Assembly (NCBI RefSeq): GCF_003762835.1
Contig: NZ_RJWA01000003.1
Location: 124,001-188,000, forward strand
Reading direction: 5' to 3'
From: Micromonospora sp. HM5-17
Lineage (GTDB): Bacteria > Actinomycetota > Actinomycetes > Mycobacteriales > Micromonosporaceae
Length of the DNA stretch: 64,000 bases
Under the pieces are notes generated by a model. That model was not told where the DNA came from. It made no database searches and saw nothing but the letters and a program-made list of their open reading frames with translations. Every line of letters begins with the position of its first letter. The stretch's first letter is position 1. The translations under genes and the position numbers were made by a program. Below are positions 51,534-60,282 of the stretch, piece by piece.

Positions 51534-52120
51534 GCGAGCGGATCGGTGCCTGGGCGGTTGTCATCCCTGGTGAGCGGTACGAGACCGAGCGGCTGTTCCA
51601 CCACGACACCCTGGAGCTGACCGGCCTGAACGGCGGGCCCCGGCCCGGCCCGGGTGACCCGGTTCTGGTGGTCTGCGACGAGCAGCCGCCGCTGGTGGTG
51701 GCGCTCGGCCGGGTGACCACCACGGACGGCTCCGGCGAGCGGGACCCGGACGACCCGCAGTCCGGCCCGGTGGAGTCGGGGGCGCTCGCGGTGAGGTACA
51801 CCCGGCAGGTCTTCGACGCGCCGGTCCCGGCCGACCGGCTCACCCTCGACGGTCCCGTCACCCCGGTCGACCCGGCCCTCTACGCGGAGCTGGCCGAACG
51901 GATCGGCCCGGCGCCGAAGCGGCGGGACTGGCTGGTCAGCCTGTACCTGCCGATCGAGGCGGTCTCGTCGGCCGAGGCGGTCCGGCTGTTCTGGTCGTAC
52001 CTGCAGGAGCTGGGACCGCGGGAGCTGCCGACCTTCGTCTCGCCGTCCGGCGACGAACTCGCGATGCAGACGTTCGTGCTCGGGGTCGAGGCCAGCCAGG
52101 ACCCGGAGGGGGACGACTGA
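51530..52120 (+). CDS. conserved hypothetical protein, 196 residues
   Basis: I do not recognise this family. The protein is soluble, acidic and Pro-rich, with AWAVVIPGERYETERLF, GDPVLVVCDEQPPLVVALGR, VRYTRQVFDAPVPAD, RRDWLVSLYLPIEAVSSAEA and RLFWSYLQELGPRELPTFVS. The N-terminal part looks beta-rich. It lies after tag and could be in its operon. GTG 51530 has GGAGAGGAC upstream. Confidence 0.75.
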   Translation: MSERIGAWAVVIPGERYETERLFHHDTLELTGLNGGPRPGPGDPVLVVCDEQPPLVVALGRVTTTDGSGERDPDDPQSGPVESGALAVRYTRQVFDAPVPADRLTLDGPVTPVDPALYAELAERIGPAPKRRDWLVSLYLPIEAVSSAEAVRLFWSYLQELGPRELPTFVSPSGDELAMQTFVLGVEASQDPEGDD

Positions 52121-52163
52121 ACCGGGCGAGTGTCGGATAACCGACACCGTGCCGTCGCGCGAC

Positions 52164-52955
52164 CTACCGTCCCTCGAAGGTGGGCCGGCGCTTCGCCACG
52201 AACGCGGCCGTGGCGGCGCGGTGGTCGGCGGTCGCGCCGCAGATGGTCTGGGCCTGGGCCTCGGCGGCCAACGCCTCCGACAGGGTGCCGGCGTCGCCGA
52301 CCGAGAGCTGCCGTTTGATCGCCCCGTACGCCACGGTCGGGCCGGCGGCGAGCCGGGCGGCCAGCTCCTGGGCGGCCGGCAGCACCTGCGCGTCGTCGTC
52401 CACCAGCCGGGTCAGCAGGCCGAGCCGGTACGCCTCCTCGGCCGTGACCGGCTCCGCCAGTATCAACAGCTCGGCCGCCTTGGCGTGGCCGACCAGCCGG
52501 GGCAGCGACCAGGACGCGCCGGTGTCGGCGGCCAGCCCGACCTTGGCGAAGGCCAGCAGGAACCGGGTCCGGGGGCCGCCGATCCGGAAGTCGGCGAGGA
52601 AGGCCAGCGAGGCGCCCGCCCCGGCGGCCATGCCGCGGACCGCCGCGACCACCGGCTTCGGCAGGCTGGCCAGCCGTGCGGCGATCGGGTTGTAGTGGGT
52701 GCGGACCGTGCCGAGTGGGTCGCTGCTGCCGGAGTCGAGGACGGCGGCGTGCTCGCGCAGGTCCTGCCCGGCGCAGAAGGCGTCGCCGGCGCCGGCGAGC
52801 ACCACCGCCCGACAGGACCGGTCGTGCTCCAGCTCCGCGAGGGTGTCGCGCAACGCCTCCTTCAGCGTGGTGTCCAGCGCGTTCATCGCCTCGGGCCGGT
52901 TCAGCGTCACCGTCACCACGGCGTCGGAGCGGTCGACGAGCAAGGACTCGGTCAC
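52164..52955 (-). CDS. enoyl-CoA hydratase/isomerase family protein
   Basis: A 263-residue crotonase. The oxyanion-hole strands are seen at AGAGDAFCAGQDL and GMAAGAGASLAFLADFRI. The Glu normally in AMELLLTG is within AAELLILAEPVTA, and the C-terminal pattern matches the PaaG/PaaF types. With the coupled PaaX-type regulator it suggests phenylacetate-type catabolism, but no other paa gene is present. GTG 52955 overlaps the paaX stop as GTGA. Confidence 0.92.
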   Translation of the reverse strand: MTESLLVDRSDAVVTVTLNRPEAMNALDTTLKEALRDTLAELEHDRSCRAVVLAGAGDAFCAGQDLREHAAVLDSGSSDPLGTVRTHYNPIAARLASLPKPVVAAVRGMAAGAGASLAFLADFRIGGPRTRFLLAFAKVGLAADTGASWSLPRLVGHAKAAELLILAEPVTAEEAYRLGLLTRLVDDDAQVLPAAQELAARLAAGPTVAYGAIKRQLSVGDAGTLSEALAAEAQAQTICGATADHRAATAAFVAKRRPTFEGR

Positions 52956-53776
52956 TGACGTGCACCCTTCTGTCGGGCGGCCCGGTTGGCACTGTCGAGG
53001 CACCGGTCGACGAATCGGTCGGCCGCCGGGCGGAGCCGGGCGGCGTGTCGGTCGAAGAACGCCGCCGCACTACTGCCCGGCCATCGTTGCGGCAGCAGCG
53101 CGGGGGGCAGCTGCGGATCTCGGAAGAGGAAGGTACGCCACGCGTGTACGAGCCGGAAGCGCGCCGCGTACGCCTCCTCGTCCCTGCTGCGTACGGTGAC
53201 GGCGGCGAGGAGTGGACGCTGCCGGGCGACGAAGTCCTGGTACGCCTTGGCGATTTCGTCCAGGTTCCAGGCCCGGCGTACCACCGCCATCGCCCCCGCC
53301 GTGCCGGCGGCATGCGCGGCCGTGAACCGTTCGTAGCGCACGCCGGCCTCGGTGAGCAGCCCGTCGACGTCCTCGCCGGCCCGGGTCGCGATCCAGGTCT
53401 GCTCGTCGAGCCGGCCGTAGCCGAGGTACGCGAGGTTGGCGGCGAGCCGTTCCCGGTCACGCCGGTTGACGGGAGACGAGAGGACGATCAGGTCGAACCG
53501 CCCATCCCAGCCGATTTTCGTCGTTCGGTAGATGCGTGCGGCGGCCTCGTCCAGGCGCCGGTTTGCTTTCGGGGTCAGCAGGTAACCCGGTCCGGAGGCG
53601 AGGCGGAGCGGGCGCAGCCAGCCCTGGCGGACCATCCGGGAGACGGCGGTGCGGACCGCGGGGGCGGCGATGCCCAGCGGGGAGAGGAGTTTCACCAGGG
53701 CGGAGACCGGAGCCCGCCCACCCCGGGACCGGAGGTAGTCGCCGTACAGGTCGAAGAGTGCCGACCGTGCCTGCAT
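52952..53776 (-). CDS. PaaX family transcriptional regulator
   Basis: A 274-residue GntR-related repressor: N-terminal winged helix (SALVKLLSPLGIAAPAVRTA, SRMVRQGWL), a PaaX central domain and C-terminal domain (RRAWNLDEIAKAYQDFVARQ, FRLVHAWRTFLFRDPQLPP, LPQRWPGSSAAAFF). PaaX senses phenylacetyl-CoA and represses paa genes. It likely controls itself and the coupled hydratase gene. ATG 53776 is chosen; GTG 53794 lies directly after GAGGAGGG and is too close to it. Confidence 0.93.
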   Translation of the reverse strand: MQARSALFDLYGDYLRSRGGRAPVSALVKLLSPLGIAAPAVRTAVSRMVRQGWLRPLRLASGPGYLLTPKANRRLDEAAARIYRTTKIGWDGRFDLIVLSSPVNRRDRERLAANLAYLGYGRLDEQTWIATRAGEDVDGLLTEAGVRYERFTAAHAAGTAGAMAVVRRAWNLDEIAKAYQDFVARQRPLLAAVTVRSRDEEAYAARFRLVHAWRTFLFRDPQLPPALLPQRWPGSSAAAFFDRHAARLRPAADRFVDRCLDSANRAARQKGARQ

Positions 53777-53967
53777 GACCGCACATTGTGACACCCCTCC
53801 TCAAGATATGCTAGGTGCTGTTACATCGGTACTGGTTCGGTTTGGGTCCGGCGGTGTTCATCAGGGAAAATCGTTGGTCGGCACCGCGGGTCTTGAGCGC
53901 GGTGATGCTGACGCAAAAGGACGTGGGGTAACCCACCGACCCTGGTGAAGGTCTGAGGGGAGACGAA

Positions 53968-54135
53968 ATGGCGGCGATGAAGCCGCGGACGGGCGACGGT
54001 CCGCTGGAAGTCACCAAGGAGGGCCGGGGCATCGTCATGCGGGTTCCGCTGGAGGGTGGTGGCCGGCTCGTCGTCGAGATGACTCCCGACGAGGCCAACG
54101 CGCTCGGTGACGCGCTGAAGGCCGCCGCCGGCTGA
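53968..54135 (+). CDS. DUF3117 protein
   Basis: A 55-residue conserved actinobacterial protein. It begins MAAMKPRTGDGPLEVTKEGR and ends GDALKAAAG. ATG 53968 follows GAGGGGAGACGAA, a strong ribosome site. The family is found almost throughout actinobacteria (Rv1211 in Mycobacterium) and is of unknown function. The gene is too short for many gene finders. TATGCT at 53807-53812 is a possible -10 box with a 150-base leader. A hairpin terminator follows. Confidence 0.93.
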   Translation: MAAMKPRTGDGPLEVTKEGRGIVMRVPLEGGGRLVVEMTPDEANALGDALKAAAG

Positions 54136-54185
54136 GCGAACGACAACCCCTCCGGGCGGCGTGACACCCGGGGAAGTTCATCAGC

Positions 54186-54216
54186 CCTGGGCCACCGGTG
54201 ATGCCGGTGGCCCAGG
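54186..54216 (+). terminator. 13-base hairpin after DUF3117
   Basis: CCTGGGCCACCGG-TGATG-CCGGTGGCCCAGG, a perfect stem 50 bases after the DUF3117 stop. Confidence 0.8.
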
Positions 54217-54289
54217 CCTGTGATGTCGGCCGGGCGTGCGACACCCCGCCCCGCCGGGTTCATCCACGATCATCTGGGGGTAGTGGCGC

Positions 54290-55834
54290 GTGCTGTCGAT
54301 CCGTCTGGTAGGTGGTCCCGTCGAGGGCGATGCCCTGGCCCTGCCGGTCCGGCCCGCTGGGGAGTCGAACCCGGCGGACGCGGACCTGTACGGGCCGACC
54401 GGCGCCGGCCTGCCCGCCGAACTGACCGCCGAGGCCGCGGCGCTGCTTCCGCACCTCGACCACCCCGGTGACGCCGGCACCGTGCACCGGTCGATCCGGC
54501 CGTCGCGTACTCCGACCCGGCTCCTGCTGGTCGGGGTGGGCGCCGGGGACGAGGCCGGGTGGCGGACCGCCGGGGCGGCTCTGGCCCGGGCCGCCACACG
54601 TGAGAGTTCGATCACGTTCGCCCTGCCGGCGGCGGCCGGCCCGGAGGCGGTACGCGGGCTCGCTGAGGGGCTGTGGCTGGCGTCGTACCGGTTCCGGCTG
54701 CCCGAGGAGGAGCGGCGCGGGACCGCCGCCGGCGACGGTGGTGCCGGGGACGGTGCGGATCCGGGCGACGGAGGAGCCGGTGACGGCGCCACGCTCGCCG
54801 AGGTGGTCCTCGCGGTCTCGGACCCGGAGCCCTACCGGGCCGTGCTCGCCGCCGCGCGGGTGGTCGCCGAGTCGACATGCTTCGCCCGCGACCTCACCAA
54901 CATGCCCTCCTCGGTGAAGAGCCCCGCCTGGTTCGCGGAGCAGGTCGCCGCAGCCGCCGCCGGGCGGCCGGGGCTGACCCTCGACGTCCGCGGACCCGAC
55001 CGGCTCGTCGCCGAGGGCTTCGGCGGCATCCTCGCGGTCGGCGGCGGTTCGGTCCGGGAACCCCGGCTGGTCGAGCTGAGCTGGCGGCCGGCGGAGGCGA
55101 GCCGGCACGTGGTCCTGGTCGGCAAGGGCATCACGTTCGACACCGGCGGCATCGCGATCAAGCCCCGCGAGGGGATGAAGCTGATGCGCAAGGACATGGG
55201 TGGCGCGGCCGCGGTGGTGGCGGCGACCCTCGGTGCCGCCGCGCTGAACCTCCCGGTCCGGGTGACCGCCCTCGCCCCGCTCGCGGAGAACATGCTCAGC
55301 GGCTCGGCGTACCGGCCGGGGGACGTGATTCGGCACTACGGCGGAATCACCAGCGAGAGCACCAACACCGACGCCGAGGGCCGGCTCGTGGTGGCGGACG
55401 CGATGGCGTACGCCGTCGAGAGGCTGGCGCCCGACGTTCTCGTCGACCTCGCCACCCTCACCGGGGCGAACGCGGTCGCGCTCGGCAAGCGTACGGCGGC
55501 GCTCTACAGCGAGAACGACGAGCTGGCGGCGGCGGTGCTGGGCGCGGCCGACGCCGCCGGCGAGCGGGCCTGGCGGATGCCGCTCCCGGCGGACTACGCG
55601 GAGTACCTGGGCAGCGAGATCGCCGACGTGTTCAGCGCGCCGGACCAGGGCGCCGGCTCGGTGGTGGCCGCCCTCTTCCTCCGCGAGTTCACCGGGAAAC
55701 TGCGCGACCGCTGGGTGCACGTGGACATGTCGGCGCCGTCCTGGGCGGACAGCCACGACGGCGAGCTGGTCAAGGGCGCCACCGGCTGGGGCGTACGCAC
55801 CCTGCTGCGCTGGCTCGCCGACCACACCGGCTGA
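54290..55834 (+). CDS. pepA: leucyl aminopeptidase (peptidase M17)
   Basis: A 514-residue cytosolic aminopeptidase with two metal ions. The C-terminal catalytic domain has VGKGITFDTGGIAIKP (Lys and Asp ligands), MRKDMGGAA, and the M17 signature NTDAEGRL, followed by DLATLTGANAVALG. The N-terminal macro-like domain contains an inserted Gly/Asp/Ala-rich loop (about residues 143-165). It releases N-terminal residues from peptides. The start is a GTG at 54290 without a clear ribosome site. Confidence 0.95.
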   Translation: MLSIRLVGGPVEGDALALPVRPAGESNPADADLYGPTGAGLPAELTAEAAALLPHLDHPGDAGTVHRSIRPSRTPTRLLLVGVGAGDEAGWRTAGAALARAATRESSITFALPAAAGPEAVRGLAEGLWLASYRFRLPEEERRGTAAGDGGAGDGADPGDGGAGDGATLAEVVLAVSDPEPYRAVLAAARVVAESTCFARDLTNMPSSVKSPAWFAEQVAAAAAGRPGLTLDVRGPDRLVAEGFGGILAVGGGSVREPRLVELSWRPAEASRHVVLVGKGITFDTGGIAIKPREGMKLMRKDMGGAAAVVAATLGAAALNLPVRVTALAPLAENMLSGSAYRPGDVIRHYGGITSESTNTDAEGRLVVADAMAYAVERLAPDVLVDLATLTGANAVALGKRTAALYSENDELAAAVLGAADAAGERAWRMPLPADYAEYLGSEIADVFSAPDQGAGSVVAALFLREFTGKLRDRWVHVDMSAPSWADSHDGELVKGATGWGVRTLLRWLADHTG

Positions 55835-55835
55835 C

Positions 55836-55852
55836 GTCGGGCCGGGCCCGAC
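55836..55852. terminator. short hairpin after pepA
   Basis: GTCGGGC-N3-GCCCGAC, beginning one base after the stop. A second GC stem follows at about 55860-55875. They lie between convergent pepA and the O-methyltransferase. Confidence 0.4.
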
Positions 55853-55949
55853 CCGATCCCGGCCGGCGGGCCGCCGGTGCTGTCGTCCGGGCCGCCGGCC
55901 GTCCGGTCCATCCCGGCCGCCCGTCGTCCGACCGCCGGGTCGGTCGCGC

Positions 55950-56603
55950 TCAGCGCTTCACCGCGACCAGCAGGCCCTCTCCGGTGGGGAGCAACGCCGG
56001 TGTCCACTCCTCCGACTCCCGGATGGCCTTGACGACCTCGCGGACGGTCACCGTCTCCACGTCCCGGGCCGCAGGGTCGCCGATCCGGCCGGCGGCGAGC
56101 GCGCCGTGCAGCGCCAGCATGCCGCCCGGGCGCAGCAGCCGCAGCGCGGCCTCGACGCAGGCGCTGTACTCGGCCACCTCCGAGTCCACGAAGATCAGGT
56201 CGTAGGCGCCGTCGGCGAGCCGGGGGAGGACGTCCAGCGCGCGGCCGCTGATGATCCGGGTACGGCCCGAGGGAAAGCCCGCCTCCTGGAAGATACGGCG
56301 GGCGATCCGCTGGTGTTCGGCCTCCACGTCGATCGTGGTCAGGATGCCGTCGGGGCGCATCCCCCGCAGCAGCCAGAGGCCGCTCACCCCGGTGCCGGTG
56401 CCGATCTCCACGACCGCCCGGGCGCTGCCGGCGGCGGCCAGGAACCGCAACGTCGCGCCGACGCCGGGGGTCACCGCGTCGAGTCCGACCTCGGTGGCGA
56501 GGCTGCGTGCGGTGCGTAGGACGAGGTCCTCGGCGACGTACGTCTCGGCGAACTGGAGTGCCTGAGTGGTCAGGGCGCTGACTGACCGGTCGACCGTGGC
56601 GAT
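55950..56603 (-). CDS. class I SAM-dependent O-methyltransferase, apparent AUC start
   Basis: A 217-residue protein like mycobacterial Rv1220c. The SAM site is AVVEIGTGTGVSGLWLL; other marks are LTTIDVEAEHQRIAR, ISGRALDVLPRLADGAYDLI and FVDSEVAEYSACVEAALRLL. It is a catechol-O-methyltransferase-like fold. The conserved region begins at once (ATVDRSVSALTTQALQF), yet there is no in-frame ATG, GTG or TTG near. ATC at 56603 follows GGAGG with a 6-base gap and would give a normal-length protein. The gene is divergent from htrA. Confidence 0.85.
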   Translation of the reverse strand: MATVDRSVSALTTQALQFAETYVAEDLVLRTARSLATEVGLDAVTPGVGATLRFLAAAGSARAVVEIGTGTGVSGLWLLRGMRPDGILTTIDVEAEHQRIARRIFQEAGFPSGRTRIISGRALDVLPRLADGAYDLIFVDSEVAEYSACVEAALRLLRPGGMLALHGALAAGRIGDPAARDVETVTVREVVKAIRESEEWTPALLPTGEGLLVAVKR

Positions 56604-56889
56604 GGGGCACCTCCGGACGGCAGGGGACAGGGGTCGCTGGCGCGGGCGGACGGCCGGGTGGCGGAACGTGCTGCGGCAGGCGGTGGGCCGGTGGGGGGAC
56701 GGTTGCGAGTATGAGCCTAAGAGGTGCTGCCCCGTGATCGGCAGGGGCGGTCCGGTGGCCGGGGACAAGCGGTGACCGGTACTCGGCCATCCGTGCGATG
56801 CTGGATGCGGAACCCGGACGCTGCGGCCGGAAGCGGTCGCCCCGCCCACCCGCGACGTCCGGACCGGGACGGACTGGGAGGCATCGAAC

Positions 56890-58215
56890 GTGACGGACGG
56901 CTGGAACTGGCGCCAGCCCGAGGGGACCGCGACGCCGGGGCACGCGCCGTCGTCGCGCCCGACGATCGGCACGCGGGCGGGCTCCGCCGGCGTTCCGGAC
57001 CCGGCGTCGTTGCCCTGGTGGTCGGACGCGCTGCACGACCCGTGGCGGGATCCGGGGACGCCCACGGCGGTGGTCATACAGGTCCCGCCAAGCTCGGCGG
57101 GCGGTAGCGCGCCTGAACCGGTCAGCGACCCGGACGGCGTACGGCGCCGGGGACTCGGGTCGGTCTTCCTGGTGTCGCTGCTGACCGCGCTGCTGGCCGG
57201 TGCGCTCGGCGGTGCGCTCGGGTACGCGTTCGCCGTCCGGGGCGGCGTGGCCGGCACCACCGCGCTGGGATCGACCGGGGCGGAACCGCCGGCGATCGCG
57301 CAGCGACCACCCGACTCGCTGGCCGGGGTGGCCGAGCGGGTGCTGCCGAGCGTCGTCACGGTACGGGTCAGCGGCAACGGCGGGGTCGGACTCGGCTCCG
57401 GGTTCGTGGTGACCGAGGACGGCTACGTCGTCACCAACGACCACGTGATCGGCGTCGGTACGGAGTCCGCGACGGTCGTCTTCAGCGACGGCTCCACCGC
57501 TCCGGCCCAGGTGGTCGGCAAGGACCCCGAGTCCGACATCGCGGTCATCAAGGTGGCCCGGACCGGCCTGAAGCCGGTCGAGTTCGGCGACTCCGACGCC
57601 GTTGCCGTCGGTGACCCGGTGCTCGCCTTCGGCACGCCGCTGTCGCTGGCGAACACGGTGACCGCGGGCATCGTCAGCGCCCTGGACCGGACGTTCCGCA
57701 ACGGGGATCCGGGTGGGCAGGTGCGGTACTACGCCGCGATCCAGACCGACGCCGCGGTGAACCGGGGCAACTCCGGTGGGCCGCTGGTCGACGGCGCCGG
57801 GCGGGTGATCGGGGTGAACTCCGTGATCCAGACTCCGGCGGCCGACGAGGAGACCGCCGGCAACGTCGGTCTGGCCTTCGCCATCCCGATCAACCAGGCG
57901 AAGCGGCTGGCCCAGGAGATCATCGACACCGGCAGGGCTCGCCGGACGGTGATCGGTGCGCAGGTCGGTGGCACCCGGCAGGGCGGTACCGGCGGCGTAC
58001 GACTCTCCGCGGTCGACCCGGCCGGCCCGGCGGCCCAGGCAGGGCTGCGCGCCGGCGACGTGGTGTTGAGGCTCGACGGGAGGCCGCTGGAGGAGCCGAG
58101 CGACCTGATCGCCCTGGTCCGCAAGTACGCCCCCGGCTCGGTGGTCACCATCGAGTACCGCCGCGGGTCGGAGACCCGGTCGGCGTCGGTGACCCTCGCC
58201 GCGGACGCGAAGTAG
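56890..58215 (+). CDS. htrA: HtrA/DegP-type serine protease with PDZ domain, membrane-anchored
   Basis: A 441-residue protein: a polar Pro-rich cytosolic N terminus (1-88), one TM helix (about 89-116), a trypsin-like protease domain with the triad His185 (VTNDHVI), Asp216 (ESDIAVIKV) and Ser295 (RGNSGGPL), and a C-terminal PDZ domain (AGLRAGDVVLRLDGRPLEEP). It acts outside the membrane on misfolded or regulatory proteins. GTG 56890 has GGGAGG upstream. In Mycobacterium the sigE and rseA genes lie between the methyltransferase and htrA, but they are absent here. tatB and mrp follow as in that order. Confidence 0.95.
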   Translation: MTDGWNWRQPEGTATPGHAPSSRPTIGTRAGSAGVPDPASLPWWSDALHDPWRDPGTPTAVVIQVPPSSAGGSAPEPVSDPDGVRRRGLGSVFLVSLLTALLAGALGGALGYAFAVRGGVAGTTALGSTGAEPPAIAQRPPDSLAGVAERVLPSVVTVRVSGNGGVGLGSGFVVTEDGYVVTNDHVIGVGTESATVVFSDGSTAPAQVVGKDPESDIAVIKVARTGLKPVEFGDSDAVAVGDPVLAFGTPLSLANTVTAGIVSALDRTFRNGDPGGQVRYYAAIQTDAAVNRGNSGGPLVDGAGRVIGVNSVIQTPAADEETAGNVGLAFAIPINQAKRLAQEIIDTGRARRTVIGAQVGGTRQGGTGGVRLSAVDPAGPAAQAGLRAGDVVLRLDGRPLEEPSDLIALVRKYAPGSVVTIEYRRGSETRSASVTLAADAK

Positions 58216-58237
58216 AAGTAGACGCGAAGTAGAAGTA
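58204..58237. repeat. 17-bp tandem duplication across the htrA stop codon
   Basis: GACGCGAAGTAGAAGTA occurs twice in tandem (58204-58220 and 58221-58237). The first copy contains the TAG stop of htrA. It resembles the duplication over the kinase stop at 21450. Confidence 0.9.
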
Positions 58238-58415
58238 GCGGTGACCCTGGCCGGCGTGGGCCGCGCCGGCAACCGGTGGCCCGCGCCGCCGTGGACAGGA
58301 GGCGGTGTGGCGATGGCCGGGTGGACGTCGGCGAAGCCCGCCGGTCGTCGCCTCCCCCTCCCATGGGTCACGTCGTCGTGCGTACTCTTGCCTCGGTCGG
58401 CGTGAGGAGGCGTAC

Positions 58416-58868
58416 GTGTTCGAGAACCTGAACTGGTGGGAGATCGGTGCGCTGTTGCTGGTCGCCCTGCTGATCTTCGGCGACCGACTGCCGAACGTGA
58501 TCAGTGACGGGCTCCGGATGCTGCGCAACCTGCGGAACATGGCCCAGAACGCGACCAGCGACCTCAGCCGGGAACTGGGCACCGACATCACGCTCGAGGA
58601 CCTGCACCCGAAGGCGTTCATCCGCAAGCACCTGCTCAGCGAGGAGGACGAGGCGGCGATCCGCAAACCGTTGCAGGGCGCCTACGAGAAGCTGCGCGCG
58701 GACCTGACCGACGTACGCCGCGAACTGGACGACGTGGCCGCGGCGGCCGACATCCGCTCCTCGACCGGTTCGGAAAGCACCTCGACGGGCACCGGTCCGA
58801 CCCCGCCGGCCGCTACGGGAGCCGGCCCGACCCCGCCGCAGCGCCGGTACGACATCGACGCCACCTGA
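58416..58868 (+). CDS. tatB: Sec-independent protein translocase TatB
   Basis: A 150-residue protein starting MFENLNWWEIGALLLVALLI, then FGDRLP, the N-terminal TM helix and hinge of TatA/B proteins. An amphipathic helix follows (about 28-45), then a long charged helical region. TatB receives twin-arginine substrates with TatC. Glu near the start of the helix (NWWEIG) is the usual TatB position. GTG 58416 has GAGGAGG upstream. tatA and tatC are not in the window. The C-terminal 40 residues are Ser/Thr/Pro-rich. Confidence 0.93.
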   Translation: MFENLNWWEIGALLLVALLIFGDRLPNVISDGLRMLRNLRNMAQNATSDLSRELGTDITLEDLHPKAFIRKHLLSEEDEAAIRKPLQGAYEKLRADLTDVRRELDDVAAAADIRSSTGSESTSTGTGPTPPAATGAGPTPPQRRYDIDAT

Positions 58869-58916
58869 GCCTGGCGGCGCCGACCCGCCTGATCCCGGTG
58901 ACGTGGACGCCCGGGG

Positions 58917-60119
58917 TCAGCGACCGGCCGGGCGGAGACCGAGCGGCTTGCCGACCAGCGACTCGCGCCGGACCGCGAGCCGTTCGGCGACCGCGGTCAG
59001 CGCCCGCGCCGCCGACGACTCCGGCTGGGCCAGAACGACTGGCGTGCCGGTGTCACCGGCCTCCCGGACCCGCGTGTCGAGTGGGATCTGCCCGAGGAGC
59101 GGCACCTGGGCGCCGATGGCCCGGGTCAGCGACTCGGCGACGACCGCGCCCCCACCGGAGCCGAAGACCTCCATCCGGGAACCGTCCGGCAGGTCCAGCC
59201 AGGACATGTTCTCGACGACCCCGACCAGGCGCTGGTGGGTCTGCAGGGCGATCGCCCCGGCCCGCTCGGCCACCTCGGCCGCCGCCGTCTGCGGCGTGGT
59301 CACCACCAGGATCTCGGCGCTCGGCAGCAGCTGGGCCACGGAGATGGCGACGTCGCCGGTGCCGGGCGGCAGGTCCAGCAGGAGGACGTCCAGGTCGCCC
59401 CAGTAGACGTCGGCGAGGAACTGTTGCAACGCCCGGTGCAGCATCGGGCCCCGCCAGACCACCGCCGCGTTGCCCTCGGTGAACATGCCGATGGAGATCA
59501 CCTTCACCCCGTGTGCCTGGGGCGGCATGATCATGTCCTCGACCCGGGTCGGCCGGCTGTCGACCCCGAGCATCCGGGGTACGGAGTGGCCGTAGATGTC
59601 CGCGTCGACCACCCCGACCGCGAGGCCCCTGGCGGCCAGCGCCGCCGCCAGGTTGACGGTGACGCTCGACTTGCCGACCCCGCCCTTGCCGCTGGCGATC
59701 GCGTAGACCCGGGTCCGGGAGCCCGGCTGGGCGAACGGGATCACCGGCTCCGGGCCGGCCGCACCGCCGCGGAGTCGGGCCTGTAGGGCCTGCCGTTGCT
59801 CCGGGCTCATCACCCCGAACTCGATCTCGACCCCGGTCACCCCGGGCACCGCGGCGACCGCCGTGGTGACGTCGGTACGCAGCTTCTCCCGCAGCGGGCA
59901 GCCGGCGACGGTGAGCAGCAGCTCGACCCGTACGGTGCCGTCGGCGTCGACCGTGACGGAGCGCACCATGTCGAGGTCGGTGATCGGCCGGCGGATCTCC
60001 GGGTCGTCGACCGTGGCCAGCGCGGCCCGCACCGCCTCCTCGACGGCGCTCGCGGACCGGGCGTCCTGGCCGGGCACGGACGCGGCGGCGTGGGGGCCGG
60101 GTACGGCAGGAGCAGACAT
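58917..60119 (-). CDS. mrp: Mrp/NBP35-family P-loop ATPase (iron-sulfur carrier type)
   Basis: A 400-residue protein. The N-terminal MIP18/DUF59 domain (about 22-105) precedes a P-loop NTPase with the deviant Walker A IASGKGGVGKSS (about 142-152), GVVDADIYGHS and LLDLPPGTGD. It is related to scaffold proteins that bind and deliver [4Fe-4S] clusters. The bridging CxxC motif that usually follows ENMS is missing (ENMSWLDLPDGS), as is also the case in mycobacterial Mrp, so cluster binding must differ or be lost. ATG 60119 is the start. Confidence 0.92.
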   Translation of the reverse strand: MSAPAVPGPHAAASVPGQDARSASAVEEAVRAALATVDDPEIRRPITDLDMVRSVTVDADGTVRVELLLTVAGCPLREKLRTDVTTAVAAVPGVTGVEIEFGVMSPEQRQALQARLRGGAAGPEPVIPFAQPGSRTRVYAIASGKGGVGKSSVTVNLAAALAARGLAVGVVDADIYGHSVPRMLGVDSRPTRVEDMIMPPQAHGVKVISIGMFTEGNAAVVWRGPMLHRALQQFLADVYWGDLDVLLLDLPPGTGDVAISVAQLLPSAEILVVTTPQTAAAEVAERAGAIALQTHQRLVGVVENMSWLDLPDGSRMEVFGSGGGAVVAESLTRAIGAQVPLLGQIPLDTRVREAGDTGTPVVLAQPESSAARALTAVAERLAVRRESLVGKPLGLRPAGR

Positions 60120-60282
60120 GCCGCCATGCTACGTCGCCGAGGGTGCCGTCCGGTCGTGGCCGATGGCGGGGTGTGGGCGAACCGATACGACCTGCCGGGT
60201 ACGTCGGTACTTCGCCCGTTCTGCGATGAGGGGCGGCTCTCGGTGGACGCCGATCGGCGCTGGTGCGACGATCGGGGCGGTT

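Noticed and set aside
55594-58371. 925-codon open frame on the minus strand under pepA, O-methyltransferase and htrA
   Set aside because: Composition is that of antisense GC-rich DNA and three well-supported genes occupy the region.
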